Origin: Hemerocallis citrina
Lineage: Eukaryota > Streptophyta > Magnoliopsida > Asparagales > Asphodelaceae
Reading direction: 5' to 3'
Length of the DNA: 64,000 bases
Assembly (NCBI GenBank): GCA_017893485.1
Contig: CM030361.1
Span: 143,096,941-143,160,940 of the forward strand
In this document: one piece after another, positions 10,929 to 23,489 of the stretch
Layout: each line of letters begins with the position of its first letter
Numbering within the stretch: the stretch's first letter is position 1
Notes under the pieces: model-generated
Seen by the model: the letters and a program-made list of their open reading frames with translations, nothing else
Told to the model about the DNA's origin: nothing
The model's database searches: none
Made by a program: the position numbers and the translations under genes

Positions 10929-12364
10929 ATGCCTCCAATGATGAAGAATGTGACGGCCATTAGCTGTTCAGCCAACAATCCTCCTCCTCCCCTTCAAGCG
11001 GGGTAACAACCACCTTAAACAGGGCAACAACCTCCTCAGTGTCAACTTTCACCTTTTACTCAACAAGTTGATCACCCGATGTCGCAACCCCCTCTCATTG
11101 GGGATGCATCAGCATGCTCTCAACTGCGTCGTTCTAAACGCCACTCCGGATCGCTCCTTGAACAATAGGGGGGGATAGACCCTCAGTCCATACAGCACCC
11201 GACTCCATGGTTCCTCTCGTGGTGCTTCCCATGGTACCTCCTTTGGTACCCTTGATACCATCAGACCTTTGTACACTTATCGACAATAAGCAGCAAGGGC
11301 GAGATCTCCACCATCACCTCGAAGAGAGGCGCTCCTAAGGCCAAGGCTCCCACTCAAAATGCCATGGGTGCAGGAGGAGCCCCTCCCCCCTCGATCACAC
11401 AACAGGAGGACTCCTTCTCCTCGTGATCGAAGGGGCAGAGAAAGCCTGCCTCCCCACCATAGGCACACTTCCGAAAACCATAAGGAAGACGAGGCCCCAT
11501 CACAAGGGCTGAATTCCGTAAACTGAAAGATGAAATCCACCAAGCCCTACAAGTCGCTCCAATGAGGGACCGACACACAAGTAGGAGTCGTCTCTCAACT
11601 GTGCAAGAAGAATAATTTGATGGCTCTGCAAGATCTGAGCCAAGGGAAGACCTTGTTCTTCACTGCCTCCAAACAATGGAGGACCATCTTGCAAGAATCA
11701 ACAAAGAGAAAGGGGTTTATGCCCAAAGCTATCACCCCAATAGGCCCTCGTTCTCCAAGTCCATCCTTGAAGCTCTCATCCCAGAGAGGTTCAAGACACC
11801 AACCTTCGAGTCATACAATGGAGACACAAACCCAACTGACCACATTGAGTGTTTTAAAATTCTCATGATGATCCATCAAGCCTCTGGTGCCCTCCTCTGC
11901 AAGACCTTTATAGCAACTCTCAAGGGACCACCAAGGGAGTGGTTTTCCCGCCTCTCTGCAGGCACCATCTTATCATTCAACCAGTTTGAAAAACTCTTCC
12001 CCATGCACTTTTTCACCAATCGCAAGACAGAGAAGATTATGTCTGTTGCTTCACAGTGAAATTCCAATCCATCCCATCGCTTGACTCAGCAGTAGCCACA
12101 GCATCCTTCAGGCACATTGTCAACCACGACAACCTCAAAGCGTCTCTTGTCAAGAAGCCTCCTTGGGACTTCTCGGACCTCATACAAAGAACCGAGAAGT
12201 ACATCCGATTGGAAGAGACCCCTTCATCCACGAGAGCATAAGGGGTCCTCCTTCAGGAACAAACAGAGAGACACCAATGAAGAAGGACTCAAAATGGTGC
12301 CTTAGGCCAGCGTCGCCCTTCTTCGACACCACGCCTCCACAAGTTCACTCCCCTCAATGCCAAC
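10929..12364 (+). pseudogene. gag: gag remnant of element C
   Basis: Begins at ATG 10,929 (GCCATGCCTCCAATG, like element A) and retains broken Gag segments. The clearest is 11,676-12,059: FKTPTFESYNGDTNPTDHIE, LMMIHQASGALLCKTF and PPREWFSRLSAG, all matching the Gag cores of A and B. A following segment near 12,100-12,230 matches Gag ...SLVKKPPWDFSDL... in another frame. The sequence stops abruptly at 12,364, where an LTR start begins; zinc knuckle, protease and pol are absent. This is either an internal deletion fused to an LTR or a chance junction. Confidence 0.82.
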
Positions 12365-12834
12365 TGATAATGGTAAAAATCAAAGCAATCAAGGCTGTAC
12401 AATTCCAGCACAGATCATAAAGCTTCTACAGACAGATTAATCATAACAGCCCTCCTTAATAGGTTCGGGCCTTCTCCAAGCTCCTCTACAAGATATGGGC
12501 CTCTTTCAAGCCCATAAAAAGTGAACAATTAGGCCCACTAACAGAGACCCAACCCTTGAGGACTGTTAGTCAAATCTCTTATCCCCAAACAAGTGATAAA
12601 TATTTGTTGTTTGGGAATAAGAGATTTGACTAACATCCTTCATGATCTGAGTCTCTCTTAGTAGGCCCTAATTTGTCACTTTTTATGTACTTGAAAGAAG
12701 CTCATGTCTTGTAGAGAAGCCTGGAAAAGGCCCAGACCTATTAAAGAAGTCTGTTTTGATTAATCTGCCTGTAGAAGCTTTGTGATATATGCTGAAATTG
12801 TACGGCTCTGATTGCTACGATTTTACCATTATCA
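12365..12834. repeat. 470-bp palindrome made of two LTR starts head-to-head
   Basis: The left arm (12,365-12,592) starts TGATAATGGTAAAAATC. The right arm (12,607-12,834) is its imperfect reverse complement and starts TGATAATGGTAAAATCG on the minus strand. The arms are equal in length and meet at a 14-nt loop around 12,599. Both read as the first ~228 bp of Tat-like LTRs: GTACAATTCCAGCA, AAGCTTCTACAG and TTAGTCAAATCTCTTAT are shared with the LTR at 14,480. Just outside the right arm lies a minus-strand polypurine tract, so that arm is a 3' LTR start still attached to its element. Confidence 0.87.
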
Positions 12835-14479
12835 TAAACCCCCCACTCCCAGAAGACAAATTTTCTTTGGGGAGTAGTTCGCCTTATTTTTGGACTCTGA
12901 AATACAATCTTAGCTTTGAGGGTGCATTGAAGATACTTGGAACTTATCAAAGGCTTCTGAAGGTGGTAGATAATTTACTGAATTTTTTTTAGAATTTTCC
13001 ATATTTTTCAAATTTTACCAAAATTTTCTGGATTTTTAAATAATTTTCCCAATTTTAAAATCACTTTTTCAAATTTTATATTTAATAAACCCAATTTTAA
13101 TTTTTTTTTTGAAAATTTTAATTAACTTTCCCAATTTAAATAATTATTTTTGGATTTTGTAAAATTAGTTTCCGAATTTTAAATGTTTTTTGGATTTATT
13201 TGTGAATTATCAAACCTGAGCACACTTCTTGACGCGATCTGTTCACTGATCATGAGGAGCTCGCCCACTGATGGATTTGAATAGTTCTGGATTTTTAGGG
13301 ATTTTTAATAAAATATCAATCCCTGGTGCGCATTTTGACGTGATCTACATCGTCGATCAGCTTCCAGCTCGCCCGCTGATGCGTTTGGGCGGGTGTGAAA
13401 AAAAACCAGAGGAGAACGGGACGTGGCGCAATCTTGCGCGTCAATCAGAACCCAGCTCACTCGCTGAGTGAGATCGAACGACGAGGGAGAGCAGAGCACT
13501 ATGGAAGAGGGGGAGGTGACCTTAAGCGCAGATCTTGCGGTAGAGTGCTTTTCTGGGAGATCCAATGGCCAGTGGCTGCTGCGAAAGACCCCCTAACTCG
13601 GCCGACGATTTCACCAAGCTATGGTAATACTTCATCGCTGTGCTATGGGTACTCCTTTCTCGTCAAGCTACTGCCTCCGCCATGCTTTGGAGTTCGTTGT
13701 CGTCGCAATTGAGCTACGTGCGAGTAGTCACCGAGATAAGAAGCTATTCACGCCGCCGAGCAATGGAGCCCTCGATTCCGCCGAGCTATCAAGTGGCCTC
13801 ATCATCGAGTTGAGAAGCTCCTCTCATCGAGCTATGGTGGGAGCTCTGTTTTCGAAGCTTGGTCGACCTATGAAGTGCTCTGCTTTTGAAGCTTAGAGAT
13901 TAGCTGCCTCGCCGAGCTACAAGGCTCGTTTCCAAGCTATGGAGCTTTAATCACCGTCGAGCTATAGGAGTTGGCGAGCTATGGAATCTCCTCATTCTCG
14001 CGAGCTATGAGGCTTCTTTGCTACCGAGCTATAGGAGTGAAGATTCAGCCGAGCTATGGAGGTGATCGTCGACAGGGCTTCAAGTCTTCACAGATTTCTG
14101 GTTTGTTGGAAGTAGAGCTTTGAAGCTCTATTTTGGTATCGAATTACCGATGAACCAGAGCTTGAGGTTGGATTTGATCAACTCCATAGCTTGGAGTTGC
14201 TGTCTTCAAGCTATGGTTTGGAATTTTGCAGTAGGGTTTAGAAGCCTTAGAGATTTTGCATAGTTGTTGTCCTCGGAGTGGGATTTATGGAGTTCAAGTC
14301 TGGGCTTTGCTTCTTGGAGGAGGGGGCTTAGACGAAGAGGCAGTTTGGAAAATGAAGAAGTCTTTTTAGGAGTTCGGGTGCGGGCTTTTGGGTTTGGAGT
14401 TTGCACCCCGCAAACCCGCTTTAGTTAACTCATTGGTTTTTGGACTTTGTTTGCGGGTTTAGCTCGGAGACCAGACCAG
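12835..14479 (-). mobile_element. 3' noncoding remnant of a Tat-like element (minus strand)
   Basis: Minus-strand GGGAGTGGGGGG (12,850-12,839) is a polypurine tract placed as in element B (AGGAGTGGGGGG before its 3' LTR). Beyond it lie AT-rich sequence with repeated AATTTTCCCAATTTT-like blocks, a ~115-bp motif (GACGYGATCT...CAGCTCGCCCGCTGATG) repeated near 13,230, 13,340 and 13,440, and a field of degenerate repeats with GAGCTATGGA (13,600-14,220). Similar A/T blocks and GATCTCGATCAG repeats occur before the 3' LTR of element B. No coding sequence is supported. Confidence 0.6.
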
Positions 14480-15099
14480 ATATCATGGCCGTACAATTCC
14501 AGCATAGATCACAAAGCTTCTACAGGAAGATTAATCATAATGGGCCTCTTTAACCATTTCGGGCCTTCTCCAGGATCCTCTACAAGACATGGGTCTCTTT
14601 TATGCCCATAAAAAGTGACATATTTGACCTACTAAGAGAGATTCAGCCCATGAAGACTATTAGTCAAATCTCTTATCCCCTAAGAAGATAGCTTATCTCC
14701 TGAGGAGGAGATTCGAATAGGAAATAAGGAATTTATAATCAATCTGATGGATTCATATCAATCTCTTGTACTATTTCTCAAGCCTATAATTACCCTTCCC
14801 CCTCCTCAATCAGAAGGTAATCAACAGTTTCTCTCTCAAACTCTCTTTCTCTCTCGTTCTAACTTGAGCATCAGAGAGTCTACGCCGGGACCAACCTCGG
14901 TTTTTTAGGCTTTTTGCAAGTCCATCGGCCACACCAGCAACCGTCGGATTCAGATCACGGTGTTCAATCAATGATCCAGATTCAATCTCAGGAGCTCTAA
15001 CCGCATTTCATGACAACGATCGAAGGTCAAATTTTTAGTAATTTCCGTCAAATATTAACTCACTATCTGTTTGCTCCCACACCAAAATAAGAAGCAACA
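14480..15099 (+). repeat. LTR of Tat-like element D
   Basis: Starts imperfectly (TATCATGGCCGTACAATTCC) and ends AGAAGCAACA, followed by GATTGGCACTATCTATGGAA, a mutated primer-binding site. A weak TATA-like CTATAATTACC is at 14,784. The first 230 bp match the arms of the 12,365-12,834 palindrome. Confidence 0.78.
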
Positions 15100-15144
15100 G
15101 ATTGGCACTATCTATGGAAAACTATACAAATCCAACTTATCGCC

Positions 15145-15682
15145 ATGCCACCAAGACTAAGAGGCAGAGCGGTGGCCTCAAGCCGTCGCACCAACTCCCT
15201 TCGTCAACCAGCTCCTCCTGTGAAAGATCTGATTCCTCCTCAATAGTCTCTCTGACAACCTAGTCAAGCTCCTGTCAACGAAGAGGCACATGGGGGCTCT
15301 CGACAAAGCCAACATGAACAACATCCTCTCTACGATGGCCCATAATGTGTCAACCGATTCAATGGCCTCCCGAGGCCCCCGAGGGTTTAGAGATCTCTGC
15401 CAAATCATCAGCGCTAGGAAACAAAGAACTGGTCTATGAATCTGCTTGGATGAGAGTTGTGCCTGAATTGAGGCCTCCCGCTCAGAACGTCAGGTAAACC
15501 GGAGAAGCCACTCTTCTAGACATAAATCAAGGCATTCCTCCTCTCACAGGGGGCGTACTGCAATAAGAAGCTCGACTTATGAGAGTCGAAAGCTTTTTTA
15601 GCGGAACAAATAGAAAGATGCCTATATATGAACCCCTTGATTGAGTGAGACTGTAAAATGCATGGTCGTGCTCAAATGAGTC
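15145..15682 (+). pseudogene. gag: gag start remnant of element D
   Basis: ATG at 15,145 in the same leader context (CGCCATGCCACCAAGA) as the other Tat Gag starts. Downstream sequence recalls the Gag N-terminal region (...CAATGGCCTCCCGAGGC, cf. SMASYSP) but is full of stops. It ends where an unrelated LTR begins at 15,683. Confidence 0.6.
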
Positions 15683-16261
15683 TATAACGCCCCGAATTCC
15701 AAATATATGTGATTCGTAGCACAACATGATCTTTTACTTCAACTTTGTATAAATTTACAAGGAAATTAAAACTTTTTATTATACATTGTTTGTTACAAAT
15801 ACACAGCAGAAATTACATAGAATATACAACTTTAACATTCAATAAGTTTAATCTAGCAATAATCATCCGTATCAACTCATCTTTGTGTCTTTTGCTAATC
15901 CAAGTCCTGCACTTGAAAACGAAGGGCACGTCAGTTGCATACAACTGACGCAATGCTATAATACATCGATTCTTTTACTTTAACAAACACAAACTTGAAT
16001 GCAAAACAAAGTGTGAAAAGTGACTATCCTAAACATGTCAGTGTATGACATGACCTAATGCCCAATGCAGACATTCACACTTACGATGCACTAATGCACA
16101 TTTGTTCGGATTCTATGCATCCCATACTACATAGGTCCGAGGGCAAGTCCTTAACGTACTCTTCATTATAGGTTTCAATCCCTTGTTATAAAATCCTACT
16201 TCGGTAACAAAAGCATTGTTTAGATATTCCACGAGTACGAATTCTAGTTCCGAAATCCACT
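15683..16261 (-). repeat. Tekay-like LTR fragment, left part (same family as the 59,285-62,609 solo LTR)
   Basis: Begins TATAACGCCCCGAATTCC and shares CAGTTGCATACAACTGACGC, GGATTCTATGCATC and CTACATAGGTCCGAGGGCAA with the solo LTR at 59,285. The parent element would read on the minus strand. Interrupted at 16,262 by a TRIM; 17,597-18,713 may be its continuation. Confidence 0.7.
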
Positions 16262-16300
16262 AGTAACATCCCGTATTTCTTGGAGGTATAATACTAGTAT

Positions 16301-16373
<73 letters not shown>

Positions 16374-17047
16374 AATTTAAAAAAGGAGTGGTTGTTAGCC
16401 TATAGGACTTCTATGGGCTATGGGATTAATTGGATTAATTGAGGAGCCTATAGAATTTGGTTTATGGGGAATAGACATTAATAATGAAATATGAATGAAT
16501 GATGAAGTGTTGGTTGTGTGCATGGGTGACGTGGCCCAAGCTTGGGCGAGGGTTATGTCCCACATCGCTAGAGAGAGAAGAGAGAGTGTGGTAATAAATA
16601 TAATTGCCTATGATCAAGAGTCACCAAATCGGTTAGCCACCTTTTGAGAGGCAGCCTGTGGTGGGCAGTTGTACTAATAAATAAATAAATATTAAATTGT
16701 CTGAGTTTGGGGCCGAGGCGATACAAATAGTATCAGATCCGACTTTCGACACCAAGTGTGGGAAAAGAGTGGGTGCAATGTATGCCTGAGAGGGAGCTGA
16801 GGTCAATACGCTGGCAGTTTGGCCAGTGGCAGTCGCTAGAATTAGCTGAATTAGGGTACTCCACTCCACATTGGCGAAATGTATGCCTGAGAGGGAGCTG
16901 AAGTCAGTGTGCTGGCCTAGAATTAGCTGAATCAGGGTACTCCGCTCCAAATCGTCTAGAAAGGAGATCCTGCACTAGGTTGCATACCCCGTACTCAGTG
17001 AGGACGCTGATTTCTTAAAGGGGGTGTGTGTAACACCCCGTATTTAA

Positions 17048-17095
<48 letters not shown>

Positions 17096-17550
17096 GCCTA
17101 GGATTAGAGGTCATCAATAAGCGATAGCATGTTTTATGAGGCAAGCCTGTGTGGGCAATTGTTAGAAAAATTGTTGAGCGGGGCCGGGGTGTTACAAATG
17201 GTATCAGAGCAGACTTTTGACACTGAGTGTGGGAAATCAGTGGGTGTGATGTATGCCTGAGAAGGACCTGAGGTCAGTACGCGGGCAGTTTGGCCAGGAG
17301 CAGTATGCTAGAATTAGCTGAATCAGGGACACCACTTTACATCGGCGAGATGTATATCTGAGAGGGAGCTGTGGTCAATGTGCTGGCCTTGAATTAGCTG
17401 AATCAGGGTACTCCGCTTTACATCGGCTAGAATGGAGATCATGCACTAGGTTGCATGTCCCGGACTCAGCGAGGACGCTGATTTCTTAATATGGGTGTAT
17501 GTAACATCCCATATTTCTTGGAGTTTTAATACTAGTATAATATAGTATAA

Positions 17551-17596
<46 letters not shown>
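16262..17596 (+). mobile_element. TRIM-like element in tandem: LTR-int-LTR-int-LTR
   Basis: Three LTR copies at 16,262-16,725, 17,029-17,198 (large internal deletion) and 17,500-17,596 (truncated after its AT repeat) are separated by two ~300-bp internal regions. LTRs begin TGTAACAYCCC and end GGGGTGTTACA or a mutated form. Each internal region starts with an initiator-Met primer site (TAGTATCAGATC at 16,728; TGGTATCAGAGC at 17,201), contains GAGGGAGCTGAGGTCA and GAATTAGCTGAATCAGGG repeats and TGCACTAGGTTGCAT, and ends with purine-rich sequence (AAAGGGGGTGTG). There is no coding capacity. Two internal domains sharing a middle LTR point to unequal recombination between LTRs. Confidence 0.85.
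16306..16366. repeat. (AT)n microsatellite inside the TRIM LTR
   Basis: About 30 AT units. The other TRIM LTRs carry AT runs at 17,051-17,092, 17,551-17,596, 24,400-24,452 and 25,263-25,300. Confidence 0.97.
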
Positions 17597-17599
<3 letters not shown>

Positions 17600-18713
17600 C
17601 GGTTACTTGATTTTTTATTGTTAGGCTATCTAAGGTATATAGAACAATATGTGCGGTTCGGATTTGTCATAGGTGCTCTATTTCGTGAGTGTTCATGGAG
17701 TGCTCACCAAAAGTAGTGTGCAACCGAAGGGGACTCTATATATATATGCACACATTGAATTGTATGGTGGATAATAGGATAAGGCAAAGTAGGACATGCT
17801 GGATTGTCTTGGAGGCTTTGATGGCTTTGCTTTCGGAATGGAAAAAGGGAAAAAGAAGGAAAGAGAGAATGAGAGAATGCATGGAGGATAATAGAGTGTA
17901 GGGGGGTATTAATAGGATTAATTAATGGGTAGTTATTAAAACTAATTGTCCACTTCTCCACTAACTCCACCACTAATCCACTAACAATTTCAACTCAAAT
18001 TTTCCTCCACTCCAAAAGGACAGCCCGGCCACTCTTTCCCTCTCTTTTGCCAAAACACGTGTACGTGCTCCGCAAGTGCACGCACTTCATTCACAAATTT
18101 GATTATTTATTTAGTTTAAAATACATGTATGTAATATATAAGATGCATACAAATTAATTTAATTAAAATTACACTTTTTCATGTACAATTTAAAATAGAC
18201 GCACACATTTCATGAAATTTATTTTGAAAGAAGAATATGTTTTAAACACGTGCACCAAAACACGTGCGTCGCCCGCAAAATCTCAAAAATACAAAATTGA
18301 CCATATCGATCGAAAAATATTTATAATTAGTCGGAATACAACATAAAAATATATTTAATATACATATTCAATAATGTACTCAAACGTACAGAAAACACTT
18401 GTAGTGCACATATAAAAATTATTTAAATAAAAATGAGGGAAAATAAGTTTCCATTTATAAAACGAATTTAAACACGTTATAAAAATAAATAATTGAAACC
18501 CATTGAAAACTTTGCACGTAATGGTAGGATACTCGAAATCGACACGTGCATCGACAATACGCAAAAAGCACGTAAAATGTAAAGATTGAATTTTAGCATT
18601 TGAGTTGTCTCAAATGGAATTTTAAGAATACGAGAATGCATAAATATTCAGAATCCAAAATACATATCGAAATGCATTATGGATATCACCAATAACGGTA
18701 CAAAATGTACGTG
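17597..18713 (-). repeat. AT-rich LTR debris, probably the tail of the 15,683 LTR
   Basis: No gene. Contains GCCCGGCCACTC and repeated ACACGTGYAC motifs, recalling the distal part of the 59,285 LTR (GCCGGCCACC, GCACGTGCAAGACACGTG). Its exact right boundary is unclear. Confidence 0.45.
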
Positions 18714-18762
18714 TGTAACACCCGATGGCAAAATTGTCATTTAAATTTTGTGGGGTGTTACA
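18714..18762. repeat. 49-bp perfect-ended hairpin with LTR-type termini
   Basis: TGTAACACCC and GGGTGTTACA are perfect inverted 10-bp ends; inside, CAAAATT pairs with AATTTTG around an 8-nt centre. The ends equal the tips of the TRIM LTRs, so it may be an LTR reduced to its two ends. No target duplication is visible. Confidence 0.7.
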
Positions 18763-18809
18763 ATATTTACAGTTATTTATTTTCTTGCAATTCCCGATAT
18801 GGGACTAAT
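18763..18809 (-). repeat. Left fragment of the TRIM B 3' LTR, split by a solo LTR
   Basis: ATATTTACAGTTATTTATTT through GATATGGGACTAAT matches 24,965-25,015 of the intact TRIM B LTR. The match continues at 24,142 after removal of 18,810-24,136 and one CTAAT copy. Confidence 0.86.
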
Positions 18810-20389
18810 TGTAACGCTCCGATTTCCATAGATTGGGAAAACCGTAACATAAGCCATAATCTTTCCTTCAATTTAGCCACAATACATAGAAAAACAGGAA
18901 AATTTAAAACTTTTTATTCAACACAATGTATTACAAGTTCGAATGTTACAAAATTGCAATACATTACATCACTGTTACAATGATACCTTTACAAGCCCAA
19001 GTGTTACAACTTTTAACAATTTACATCAGAGTACAATGAATAAAGAACAACACTTGGTACTTCACTTGGATGCTTCCCAACAATTAAATAAATTACAACA
19101 ATTGTTACAAATGGAACAATAGTAATATATTACAAAGGAAAATAAAATCGACTCTTGCTTCTCACGCCTTGAGTCCCCCTGAAACTTGTACCTGTACTTC
19201 TGCAATCCAGTACCTATTTAAATGGGGACATCAGTACATATACTGACGCTTTAAGGCTAATGACTAGCAGCGATTCTCCACTTAAGCAAACAGATTGATG
19301 AAAAGAGAAATGTGTATATATAATTGATGTGTCAGTGTATGCTATGACTTAGAATTTAATGTAGGATTAACTAACGCAATGATGCACTTATTCTAATGAA
19401 AGTAAGAATCTGGAACAGTATGCAGCCCATACTATATATGCCCCATATCAAGCCGTTTCTTCATATATAGGAATTTGAACCCGCCCATGAATTCTACTCT
19501 TGTACTCGACTTGTTTGTAAAGATAAGACATGACTGATGAGGTTGCTCTGTAACGGTCTAATCCCGCCATCCGCAGTCAGATCATGGTGTCTATGTTTAC
19601 CACTACTACCCGGTGTACCGGACCTCACTCAAACATCTGACGAATCCTTAGGGTTTCTACAGCGCAGGTTAGCTCGGAGCATCCCCTGTGGCTCCCTAGC
19701 CAGACCATAGTCTATGGCATTTCGCCCTTAGATATAAGACAAGACGGAGTTCCGGGGGTCCATCCCCCTAGCTCCGACAGGAATTGCTCCCACTTATCAA
19801 GGCACTTCAGAAATTAACAGACAAGATACGGATCCCGTGCTCCCAACTTGTGAGAAGGCACAGACCGTATCCCTTTGACAAGAAGGGTACAACCAATAAC
19901 ACCGCCTAGTGTCGGCCTACAAAACAGGTCGGATCATAAGGTATCACCCTTAACACCAACTCTTTTTCTTCGGCAAAAAAATGATAATAAGTAAAGGTTA
20001 AGTAGTAATAGCCATAAGTTACTATCCTAACGATGTCACTAAATCCAAACAATCTCATGGGGTTTTCAATAAGAACTTTCTTAAGATTATCCCGATCCAA
20101 CTCATGGCCTATCGATCCAAGACACCGGTGACGGGATCTCCCTCACTCATCACTACCCCTAACTCGGATCTCGTCAACATTCTCGGCCCGCGATCAACCC
20201 ACATCAGTTAAGATCTGTCGGTGCTCGATGTGTGATTTATCCATAGTTTTCAAGGTGGTAAGATGCGAGTCTTGATGGTCGATAACCCCTAGGGTAACTA
20301 TAAGACCCTAGACGAGTTTTTATCGAGCTAACAATACTAGTGACTTTCCCAACCATTGAAGATGAAGCATGATCACATTATATGGTCCA

Positions 20390-21800
20390 ATTTCAATTAG
20401 AACCACATACAACTAGAATTCATGGGTTCTTTTTCCCAAATTGAACTAGGACAATATGCGACTAGGTTCATGGGTTCTTTCTCAAGGTTGAGCTAGAACC
20501 ACCTAGAAACTAAATGAATGGGTTCCATGCCAATTTGAACTAGAACTATCATGGAGCTAGTTTCATGGGTTTCTTCTTAAAATCGAACTAGAACAAATAT
20601 GGAACATGGGTTCATTTTAATAGTCCAATTGGATTAGCATGCAAGCTAAACTCATGGGTTCCTTTTAGAATTTAACTAAAACCACTACAACATACAACTT
20701 AAGCATGGGTTCTTTACTAGAACAACTACAACTCAAGCATGGGTTCTTATTAGAACAACTACAGCAACTCAAGCATGGGTTCTTTACTAGAACAACTATA
20801 ACAACTTAAGAATGGGTTCTTTACTGGAACAACTAGAATAACTCAAGCATGGGTTCTTTACTAGAACAAGTACAATAACTCAAGCATGGGTTCTTTACTA
20901 GAACAACTTCAAGCATGGTTTCTTTTACTACAACCTACAACAACTTAAGCATGGTTTCTTTTACTACAACAACCTACAACAACTTAAGCATGGTTTCTTT
21001 AGCACATACAACTTAAGCATGGGTTTCTTACTACAACAACTCAAGCATGAATTCTTTATTACAACGACCTACAACAACTTAAGCATTGTTTCTTTTACTA
21101 CAACAACCTAAGCATGGTTTCTTTACTACATCTCAAGCATGATGGGTTTCTTTACTACAACAACCTACAACAACTTAAGCATGGGTATCTTACTACAACA
21201 ACTCAAACATGAATTCTTTACTACAACAACCTACAACAACTTAGGCATGGTTTCTTTACTACAATAACCTACAACAACTTAAGTATGGGTTCTTTAGCAA
21301 CAACTCAAGCATAGGTTTCTTTAGCACATATAACTCAAGCATGATTCTTTACTACAACAACCTACAACAACTTAAGTATGGTTTCTTTTACTACAACAAC
21401 CTACAACAACTTAAGCATGGTTTCTTTAGCACATACAACTTAAGCATGGGTTTCTTACTACAACAAATCAATCATGAATTCTTTACTACAACAACTTACA
21501 ACAACTTAAGTATGGTTTCTTTTACTACAACAACCTAAGCATGGTTTCTTTACTACATCTCAAGCATGATGGGTTTCTTTACTACAACAATCTACAACAA
21601 CTTAAGCATGGGTATCTTACTATAACAACTCAAGCATGAGTTTCTTACTATAAAAAATTAGCAACTCAAGCATGGGGTACTACATATAACTTAAGCATGA
21701 TTCTTTACTACAACTCAAGCATGATGGGTTCTTTATGAATCTAGAATAACTACACATCTCAAGCATGGTTCATGGGTACTTTTTGAATCTAGAATAATTT
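20390..21800. repeat. Minisatellite rich in CAACTCAAGCATGGGTTCTT units
   Basis: Units of roughly 25-45 bp built on CAACAACTTAAGCATGG(G)TTTCTT(TT)ACTA. A higher-order duplication is visible: 20,980-21,215 is repeated at 21,409-21,640 (about 430 bp apart) with the same order of variants. The 65-aa open frame at 21,341-21,538 is a product of the repeat. Confidence 0.9.
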
Positions 21801-23489
21801 AGAACATGCTACTAAAGACTTTATCTAAATTATTACAAGACTACTTCTTTTATGAATTACAACTATCTACTTATTACGAAAATCTAATTTTATCAAATCT
21901 ACAAGTTCCTACATATTACAAAAACTTACTTTTATTGAATCTACAAATCCTACATATTACAAAACCTACTTTTATTTAATCTACAAATTCTACATAATAC
22001 AAAAAACTACATTTATTGAATCTACAAATCCTACATATTACAAACCCACTTTCCTTCATTCCTATAAGTTCCTACATACAATAAGAAATGAAGCAATCCG
22101 TTCCATCATAAAATCAAAATAGACATGCTACAAAAAGACTAATCTTATATCATTATAGAAGCAAAGTGGAAGCTTAATCTTTCACAACCTAGAAGCAAAA
22201 ATAGAAGCTTAATCTTTCATGAACTAGATTTACCAAGGACTTGATTTTAACAAGTAGAAAGCAACCTGCAACAAAAGACTTCTCTTTTAATAGCTAGATG
22301 AGTTCTACAATCCCAAAATGGGTATGTAAACATTCTCACCTTACTAGTCTTTATGCTCATAGTTTAGGTCGAAGTTGCCAAAGTTTGTGTTAACAAAAGT
22401 AACCACATAACAACAATAACCATACAAGGTCTTAAAGATTCGACCTTTATGTTATTTATTTAAGTTCCACCGTCCATCTTTTTCATGGGATCATTTTGAT
22501 CCCTACAACCACTTTGTGCTTAAGATTTAGTCCAAGTTATTTTTAGAACATACAATAAAACACACACAACAAAAGAGAACAAGAATCAATACAAATAAAA
22601 TAGAGAAACCCCCACCTTGATTTTCAACCATTCTTATGCACAAATCTTAGTCCAAGTAGTTTAAAATAACCATAACAACAACAACAACCATAGCAAGGTT
22701 CAAAGATTCTATCTTTATGTTATTTTGTTGAGTTCTACCATTCCACCCTTTATGTGATCATTTACTACTACCATTTATATGCTCATGATCTTAGTCCAAG
22801 TTGTTTTAACAACATACAACATCCACCCCTCATAAATATGAGTTCTTTTTAACCTACAACAAACAACTATCAAAAGATGGGTTCTTTCTCACATACAACC
22901 AATAACACCTTAAAGATGGGTTGTTTTTTGACTCAAACATAAAATAAAAGAGAAAACAAACCATAAAAGAGAAGTAGAGAACCCCACCTTTGATTCTCTT
23001 TGTAGGAAGAACTAGACAAGCTACCTTCTCCTCCCTCCTTAGCTTCTACTACATCCCTTATGGAAAACCCCCAAATGAAGAAAACTTAGGGTTTCTTCTC
23101 TTTCTTTTTCTTTCTATTTTTTTTCTTGTAAATGAGACAAACGGTGAAGGGGAGGGGTATTTCTAGAAGGAATGAGAAGGGGGAGAGTGCAAATGTGCTA
23201 GGGTTTTATGCAAGAAGCCCCTTGGATTCATTTTGGCCGGTCACTAGGGTATGAGGTGGAGAGGGTAAGGTGGAGGGGTGAGGTGGAGGAGAGTCTTCTA
23301 GTAGAATACACCTATTAACTCTTATGCATCTCTAATTAATCTTAAACACTAGGTTTAAGCCTCTAAACAAATTCTAGCCATCCAATTTTGATTAACTATG
23401 ATAAAAATGAGATATTTTTGTCCAAAACACATACTACACGATTTGTACAAATATACGAAATCGGTATAATATGTATATATATATACCGA

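Noticed and set aside
17689..17901. Overlapping frames on both strands in LTR debris
   Set aside because: No homology; bounded by LTR remnants.
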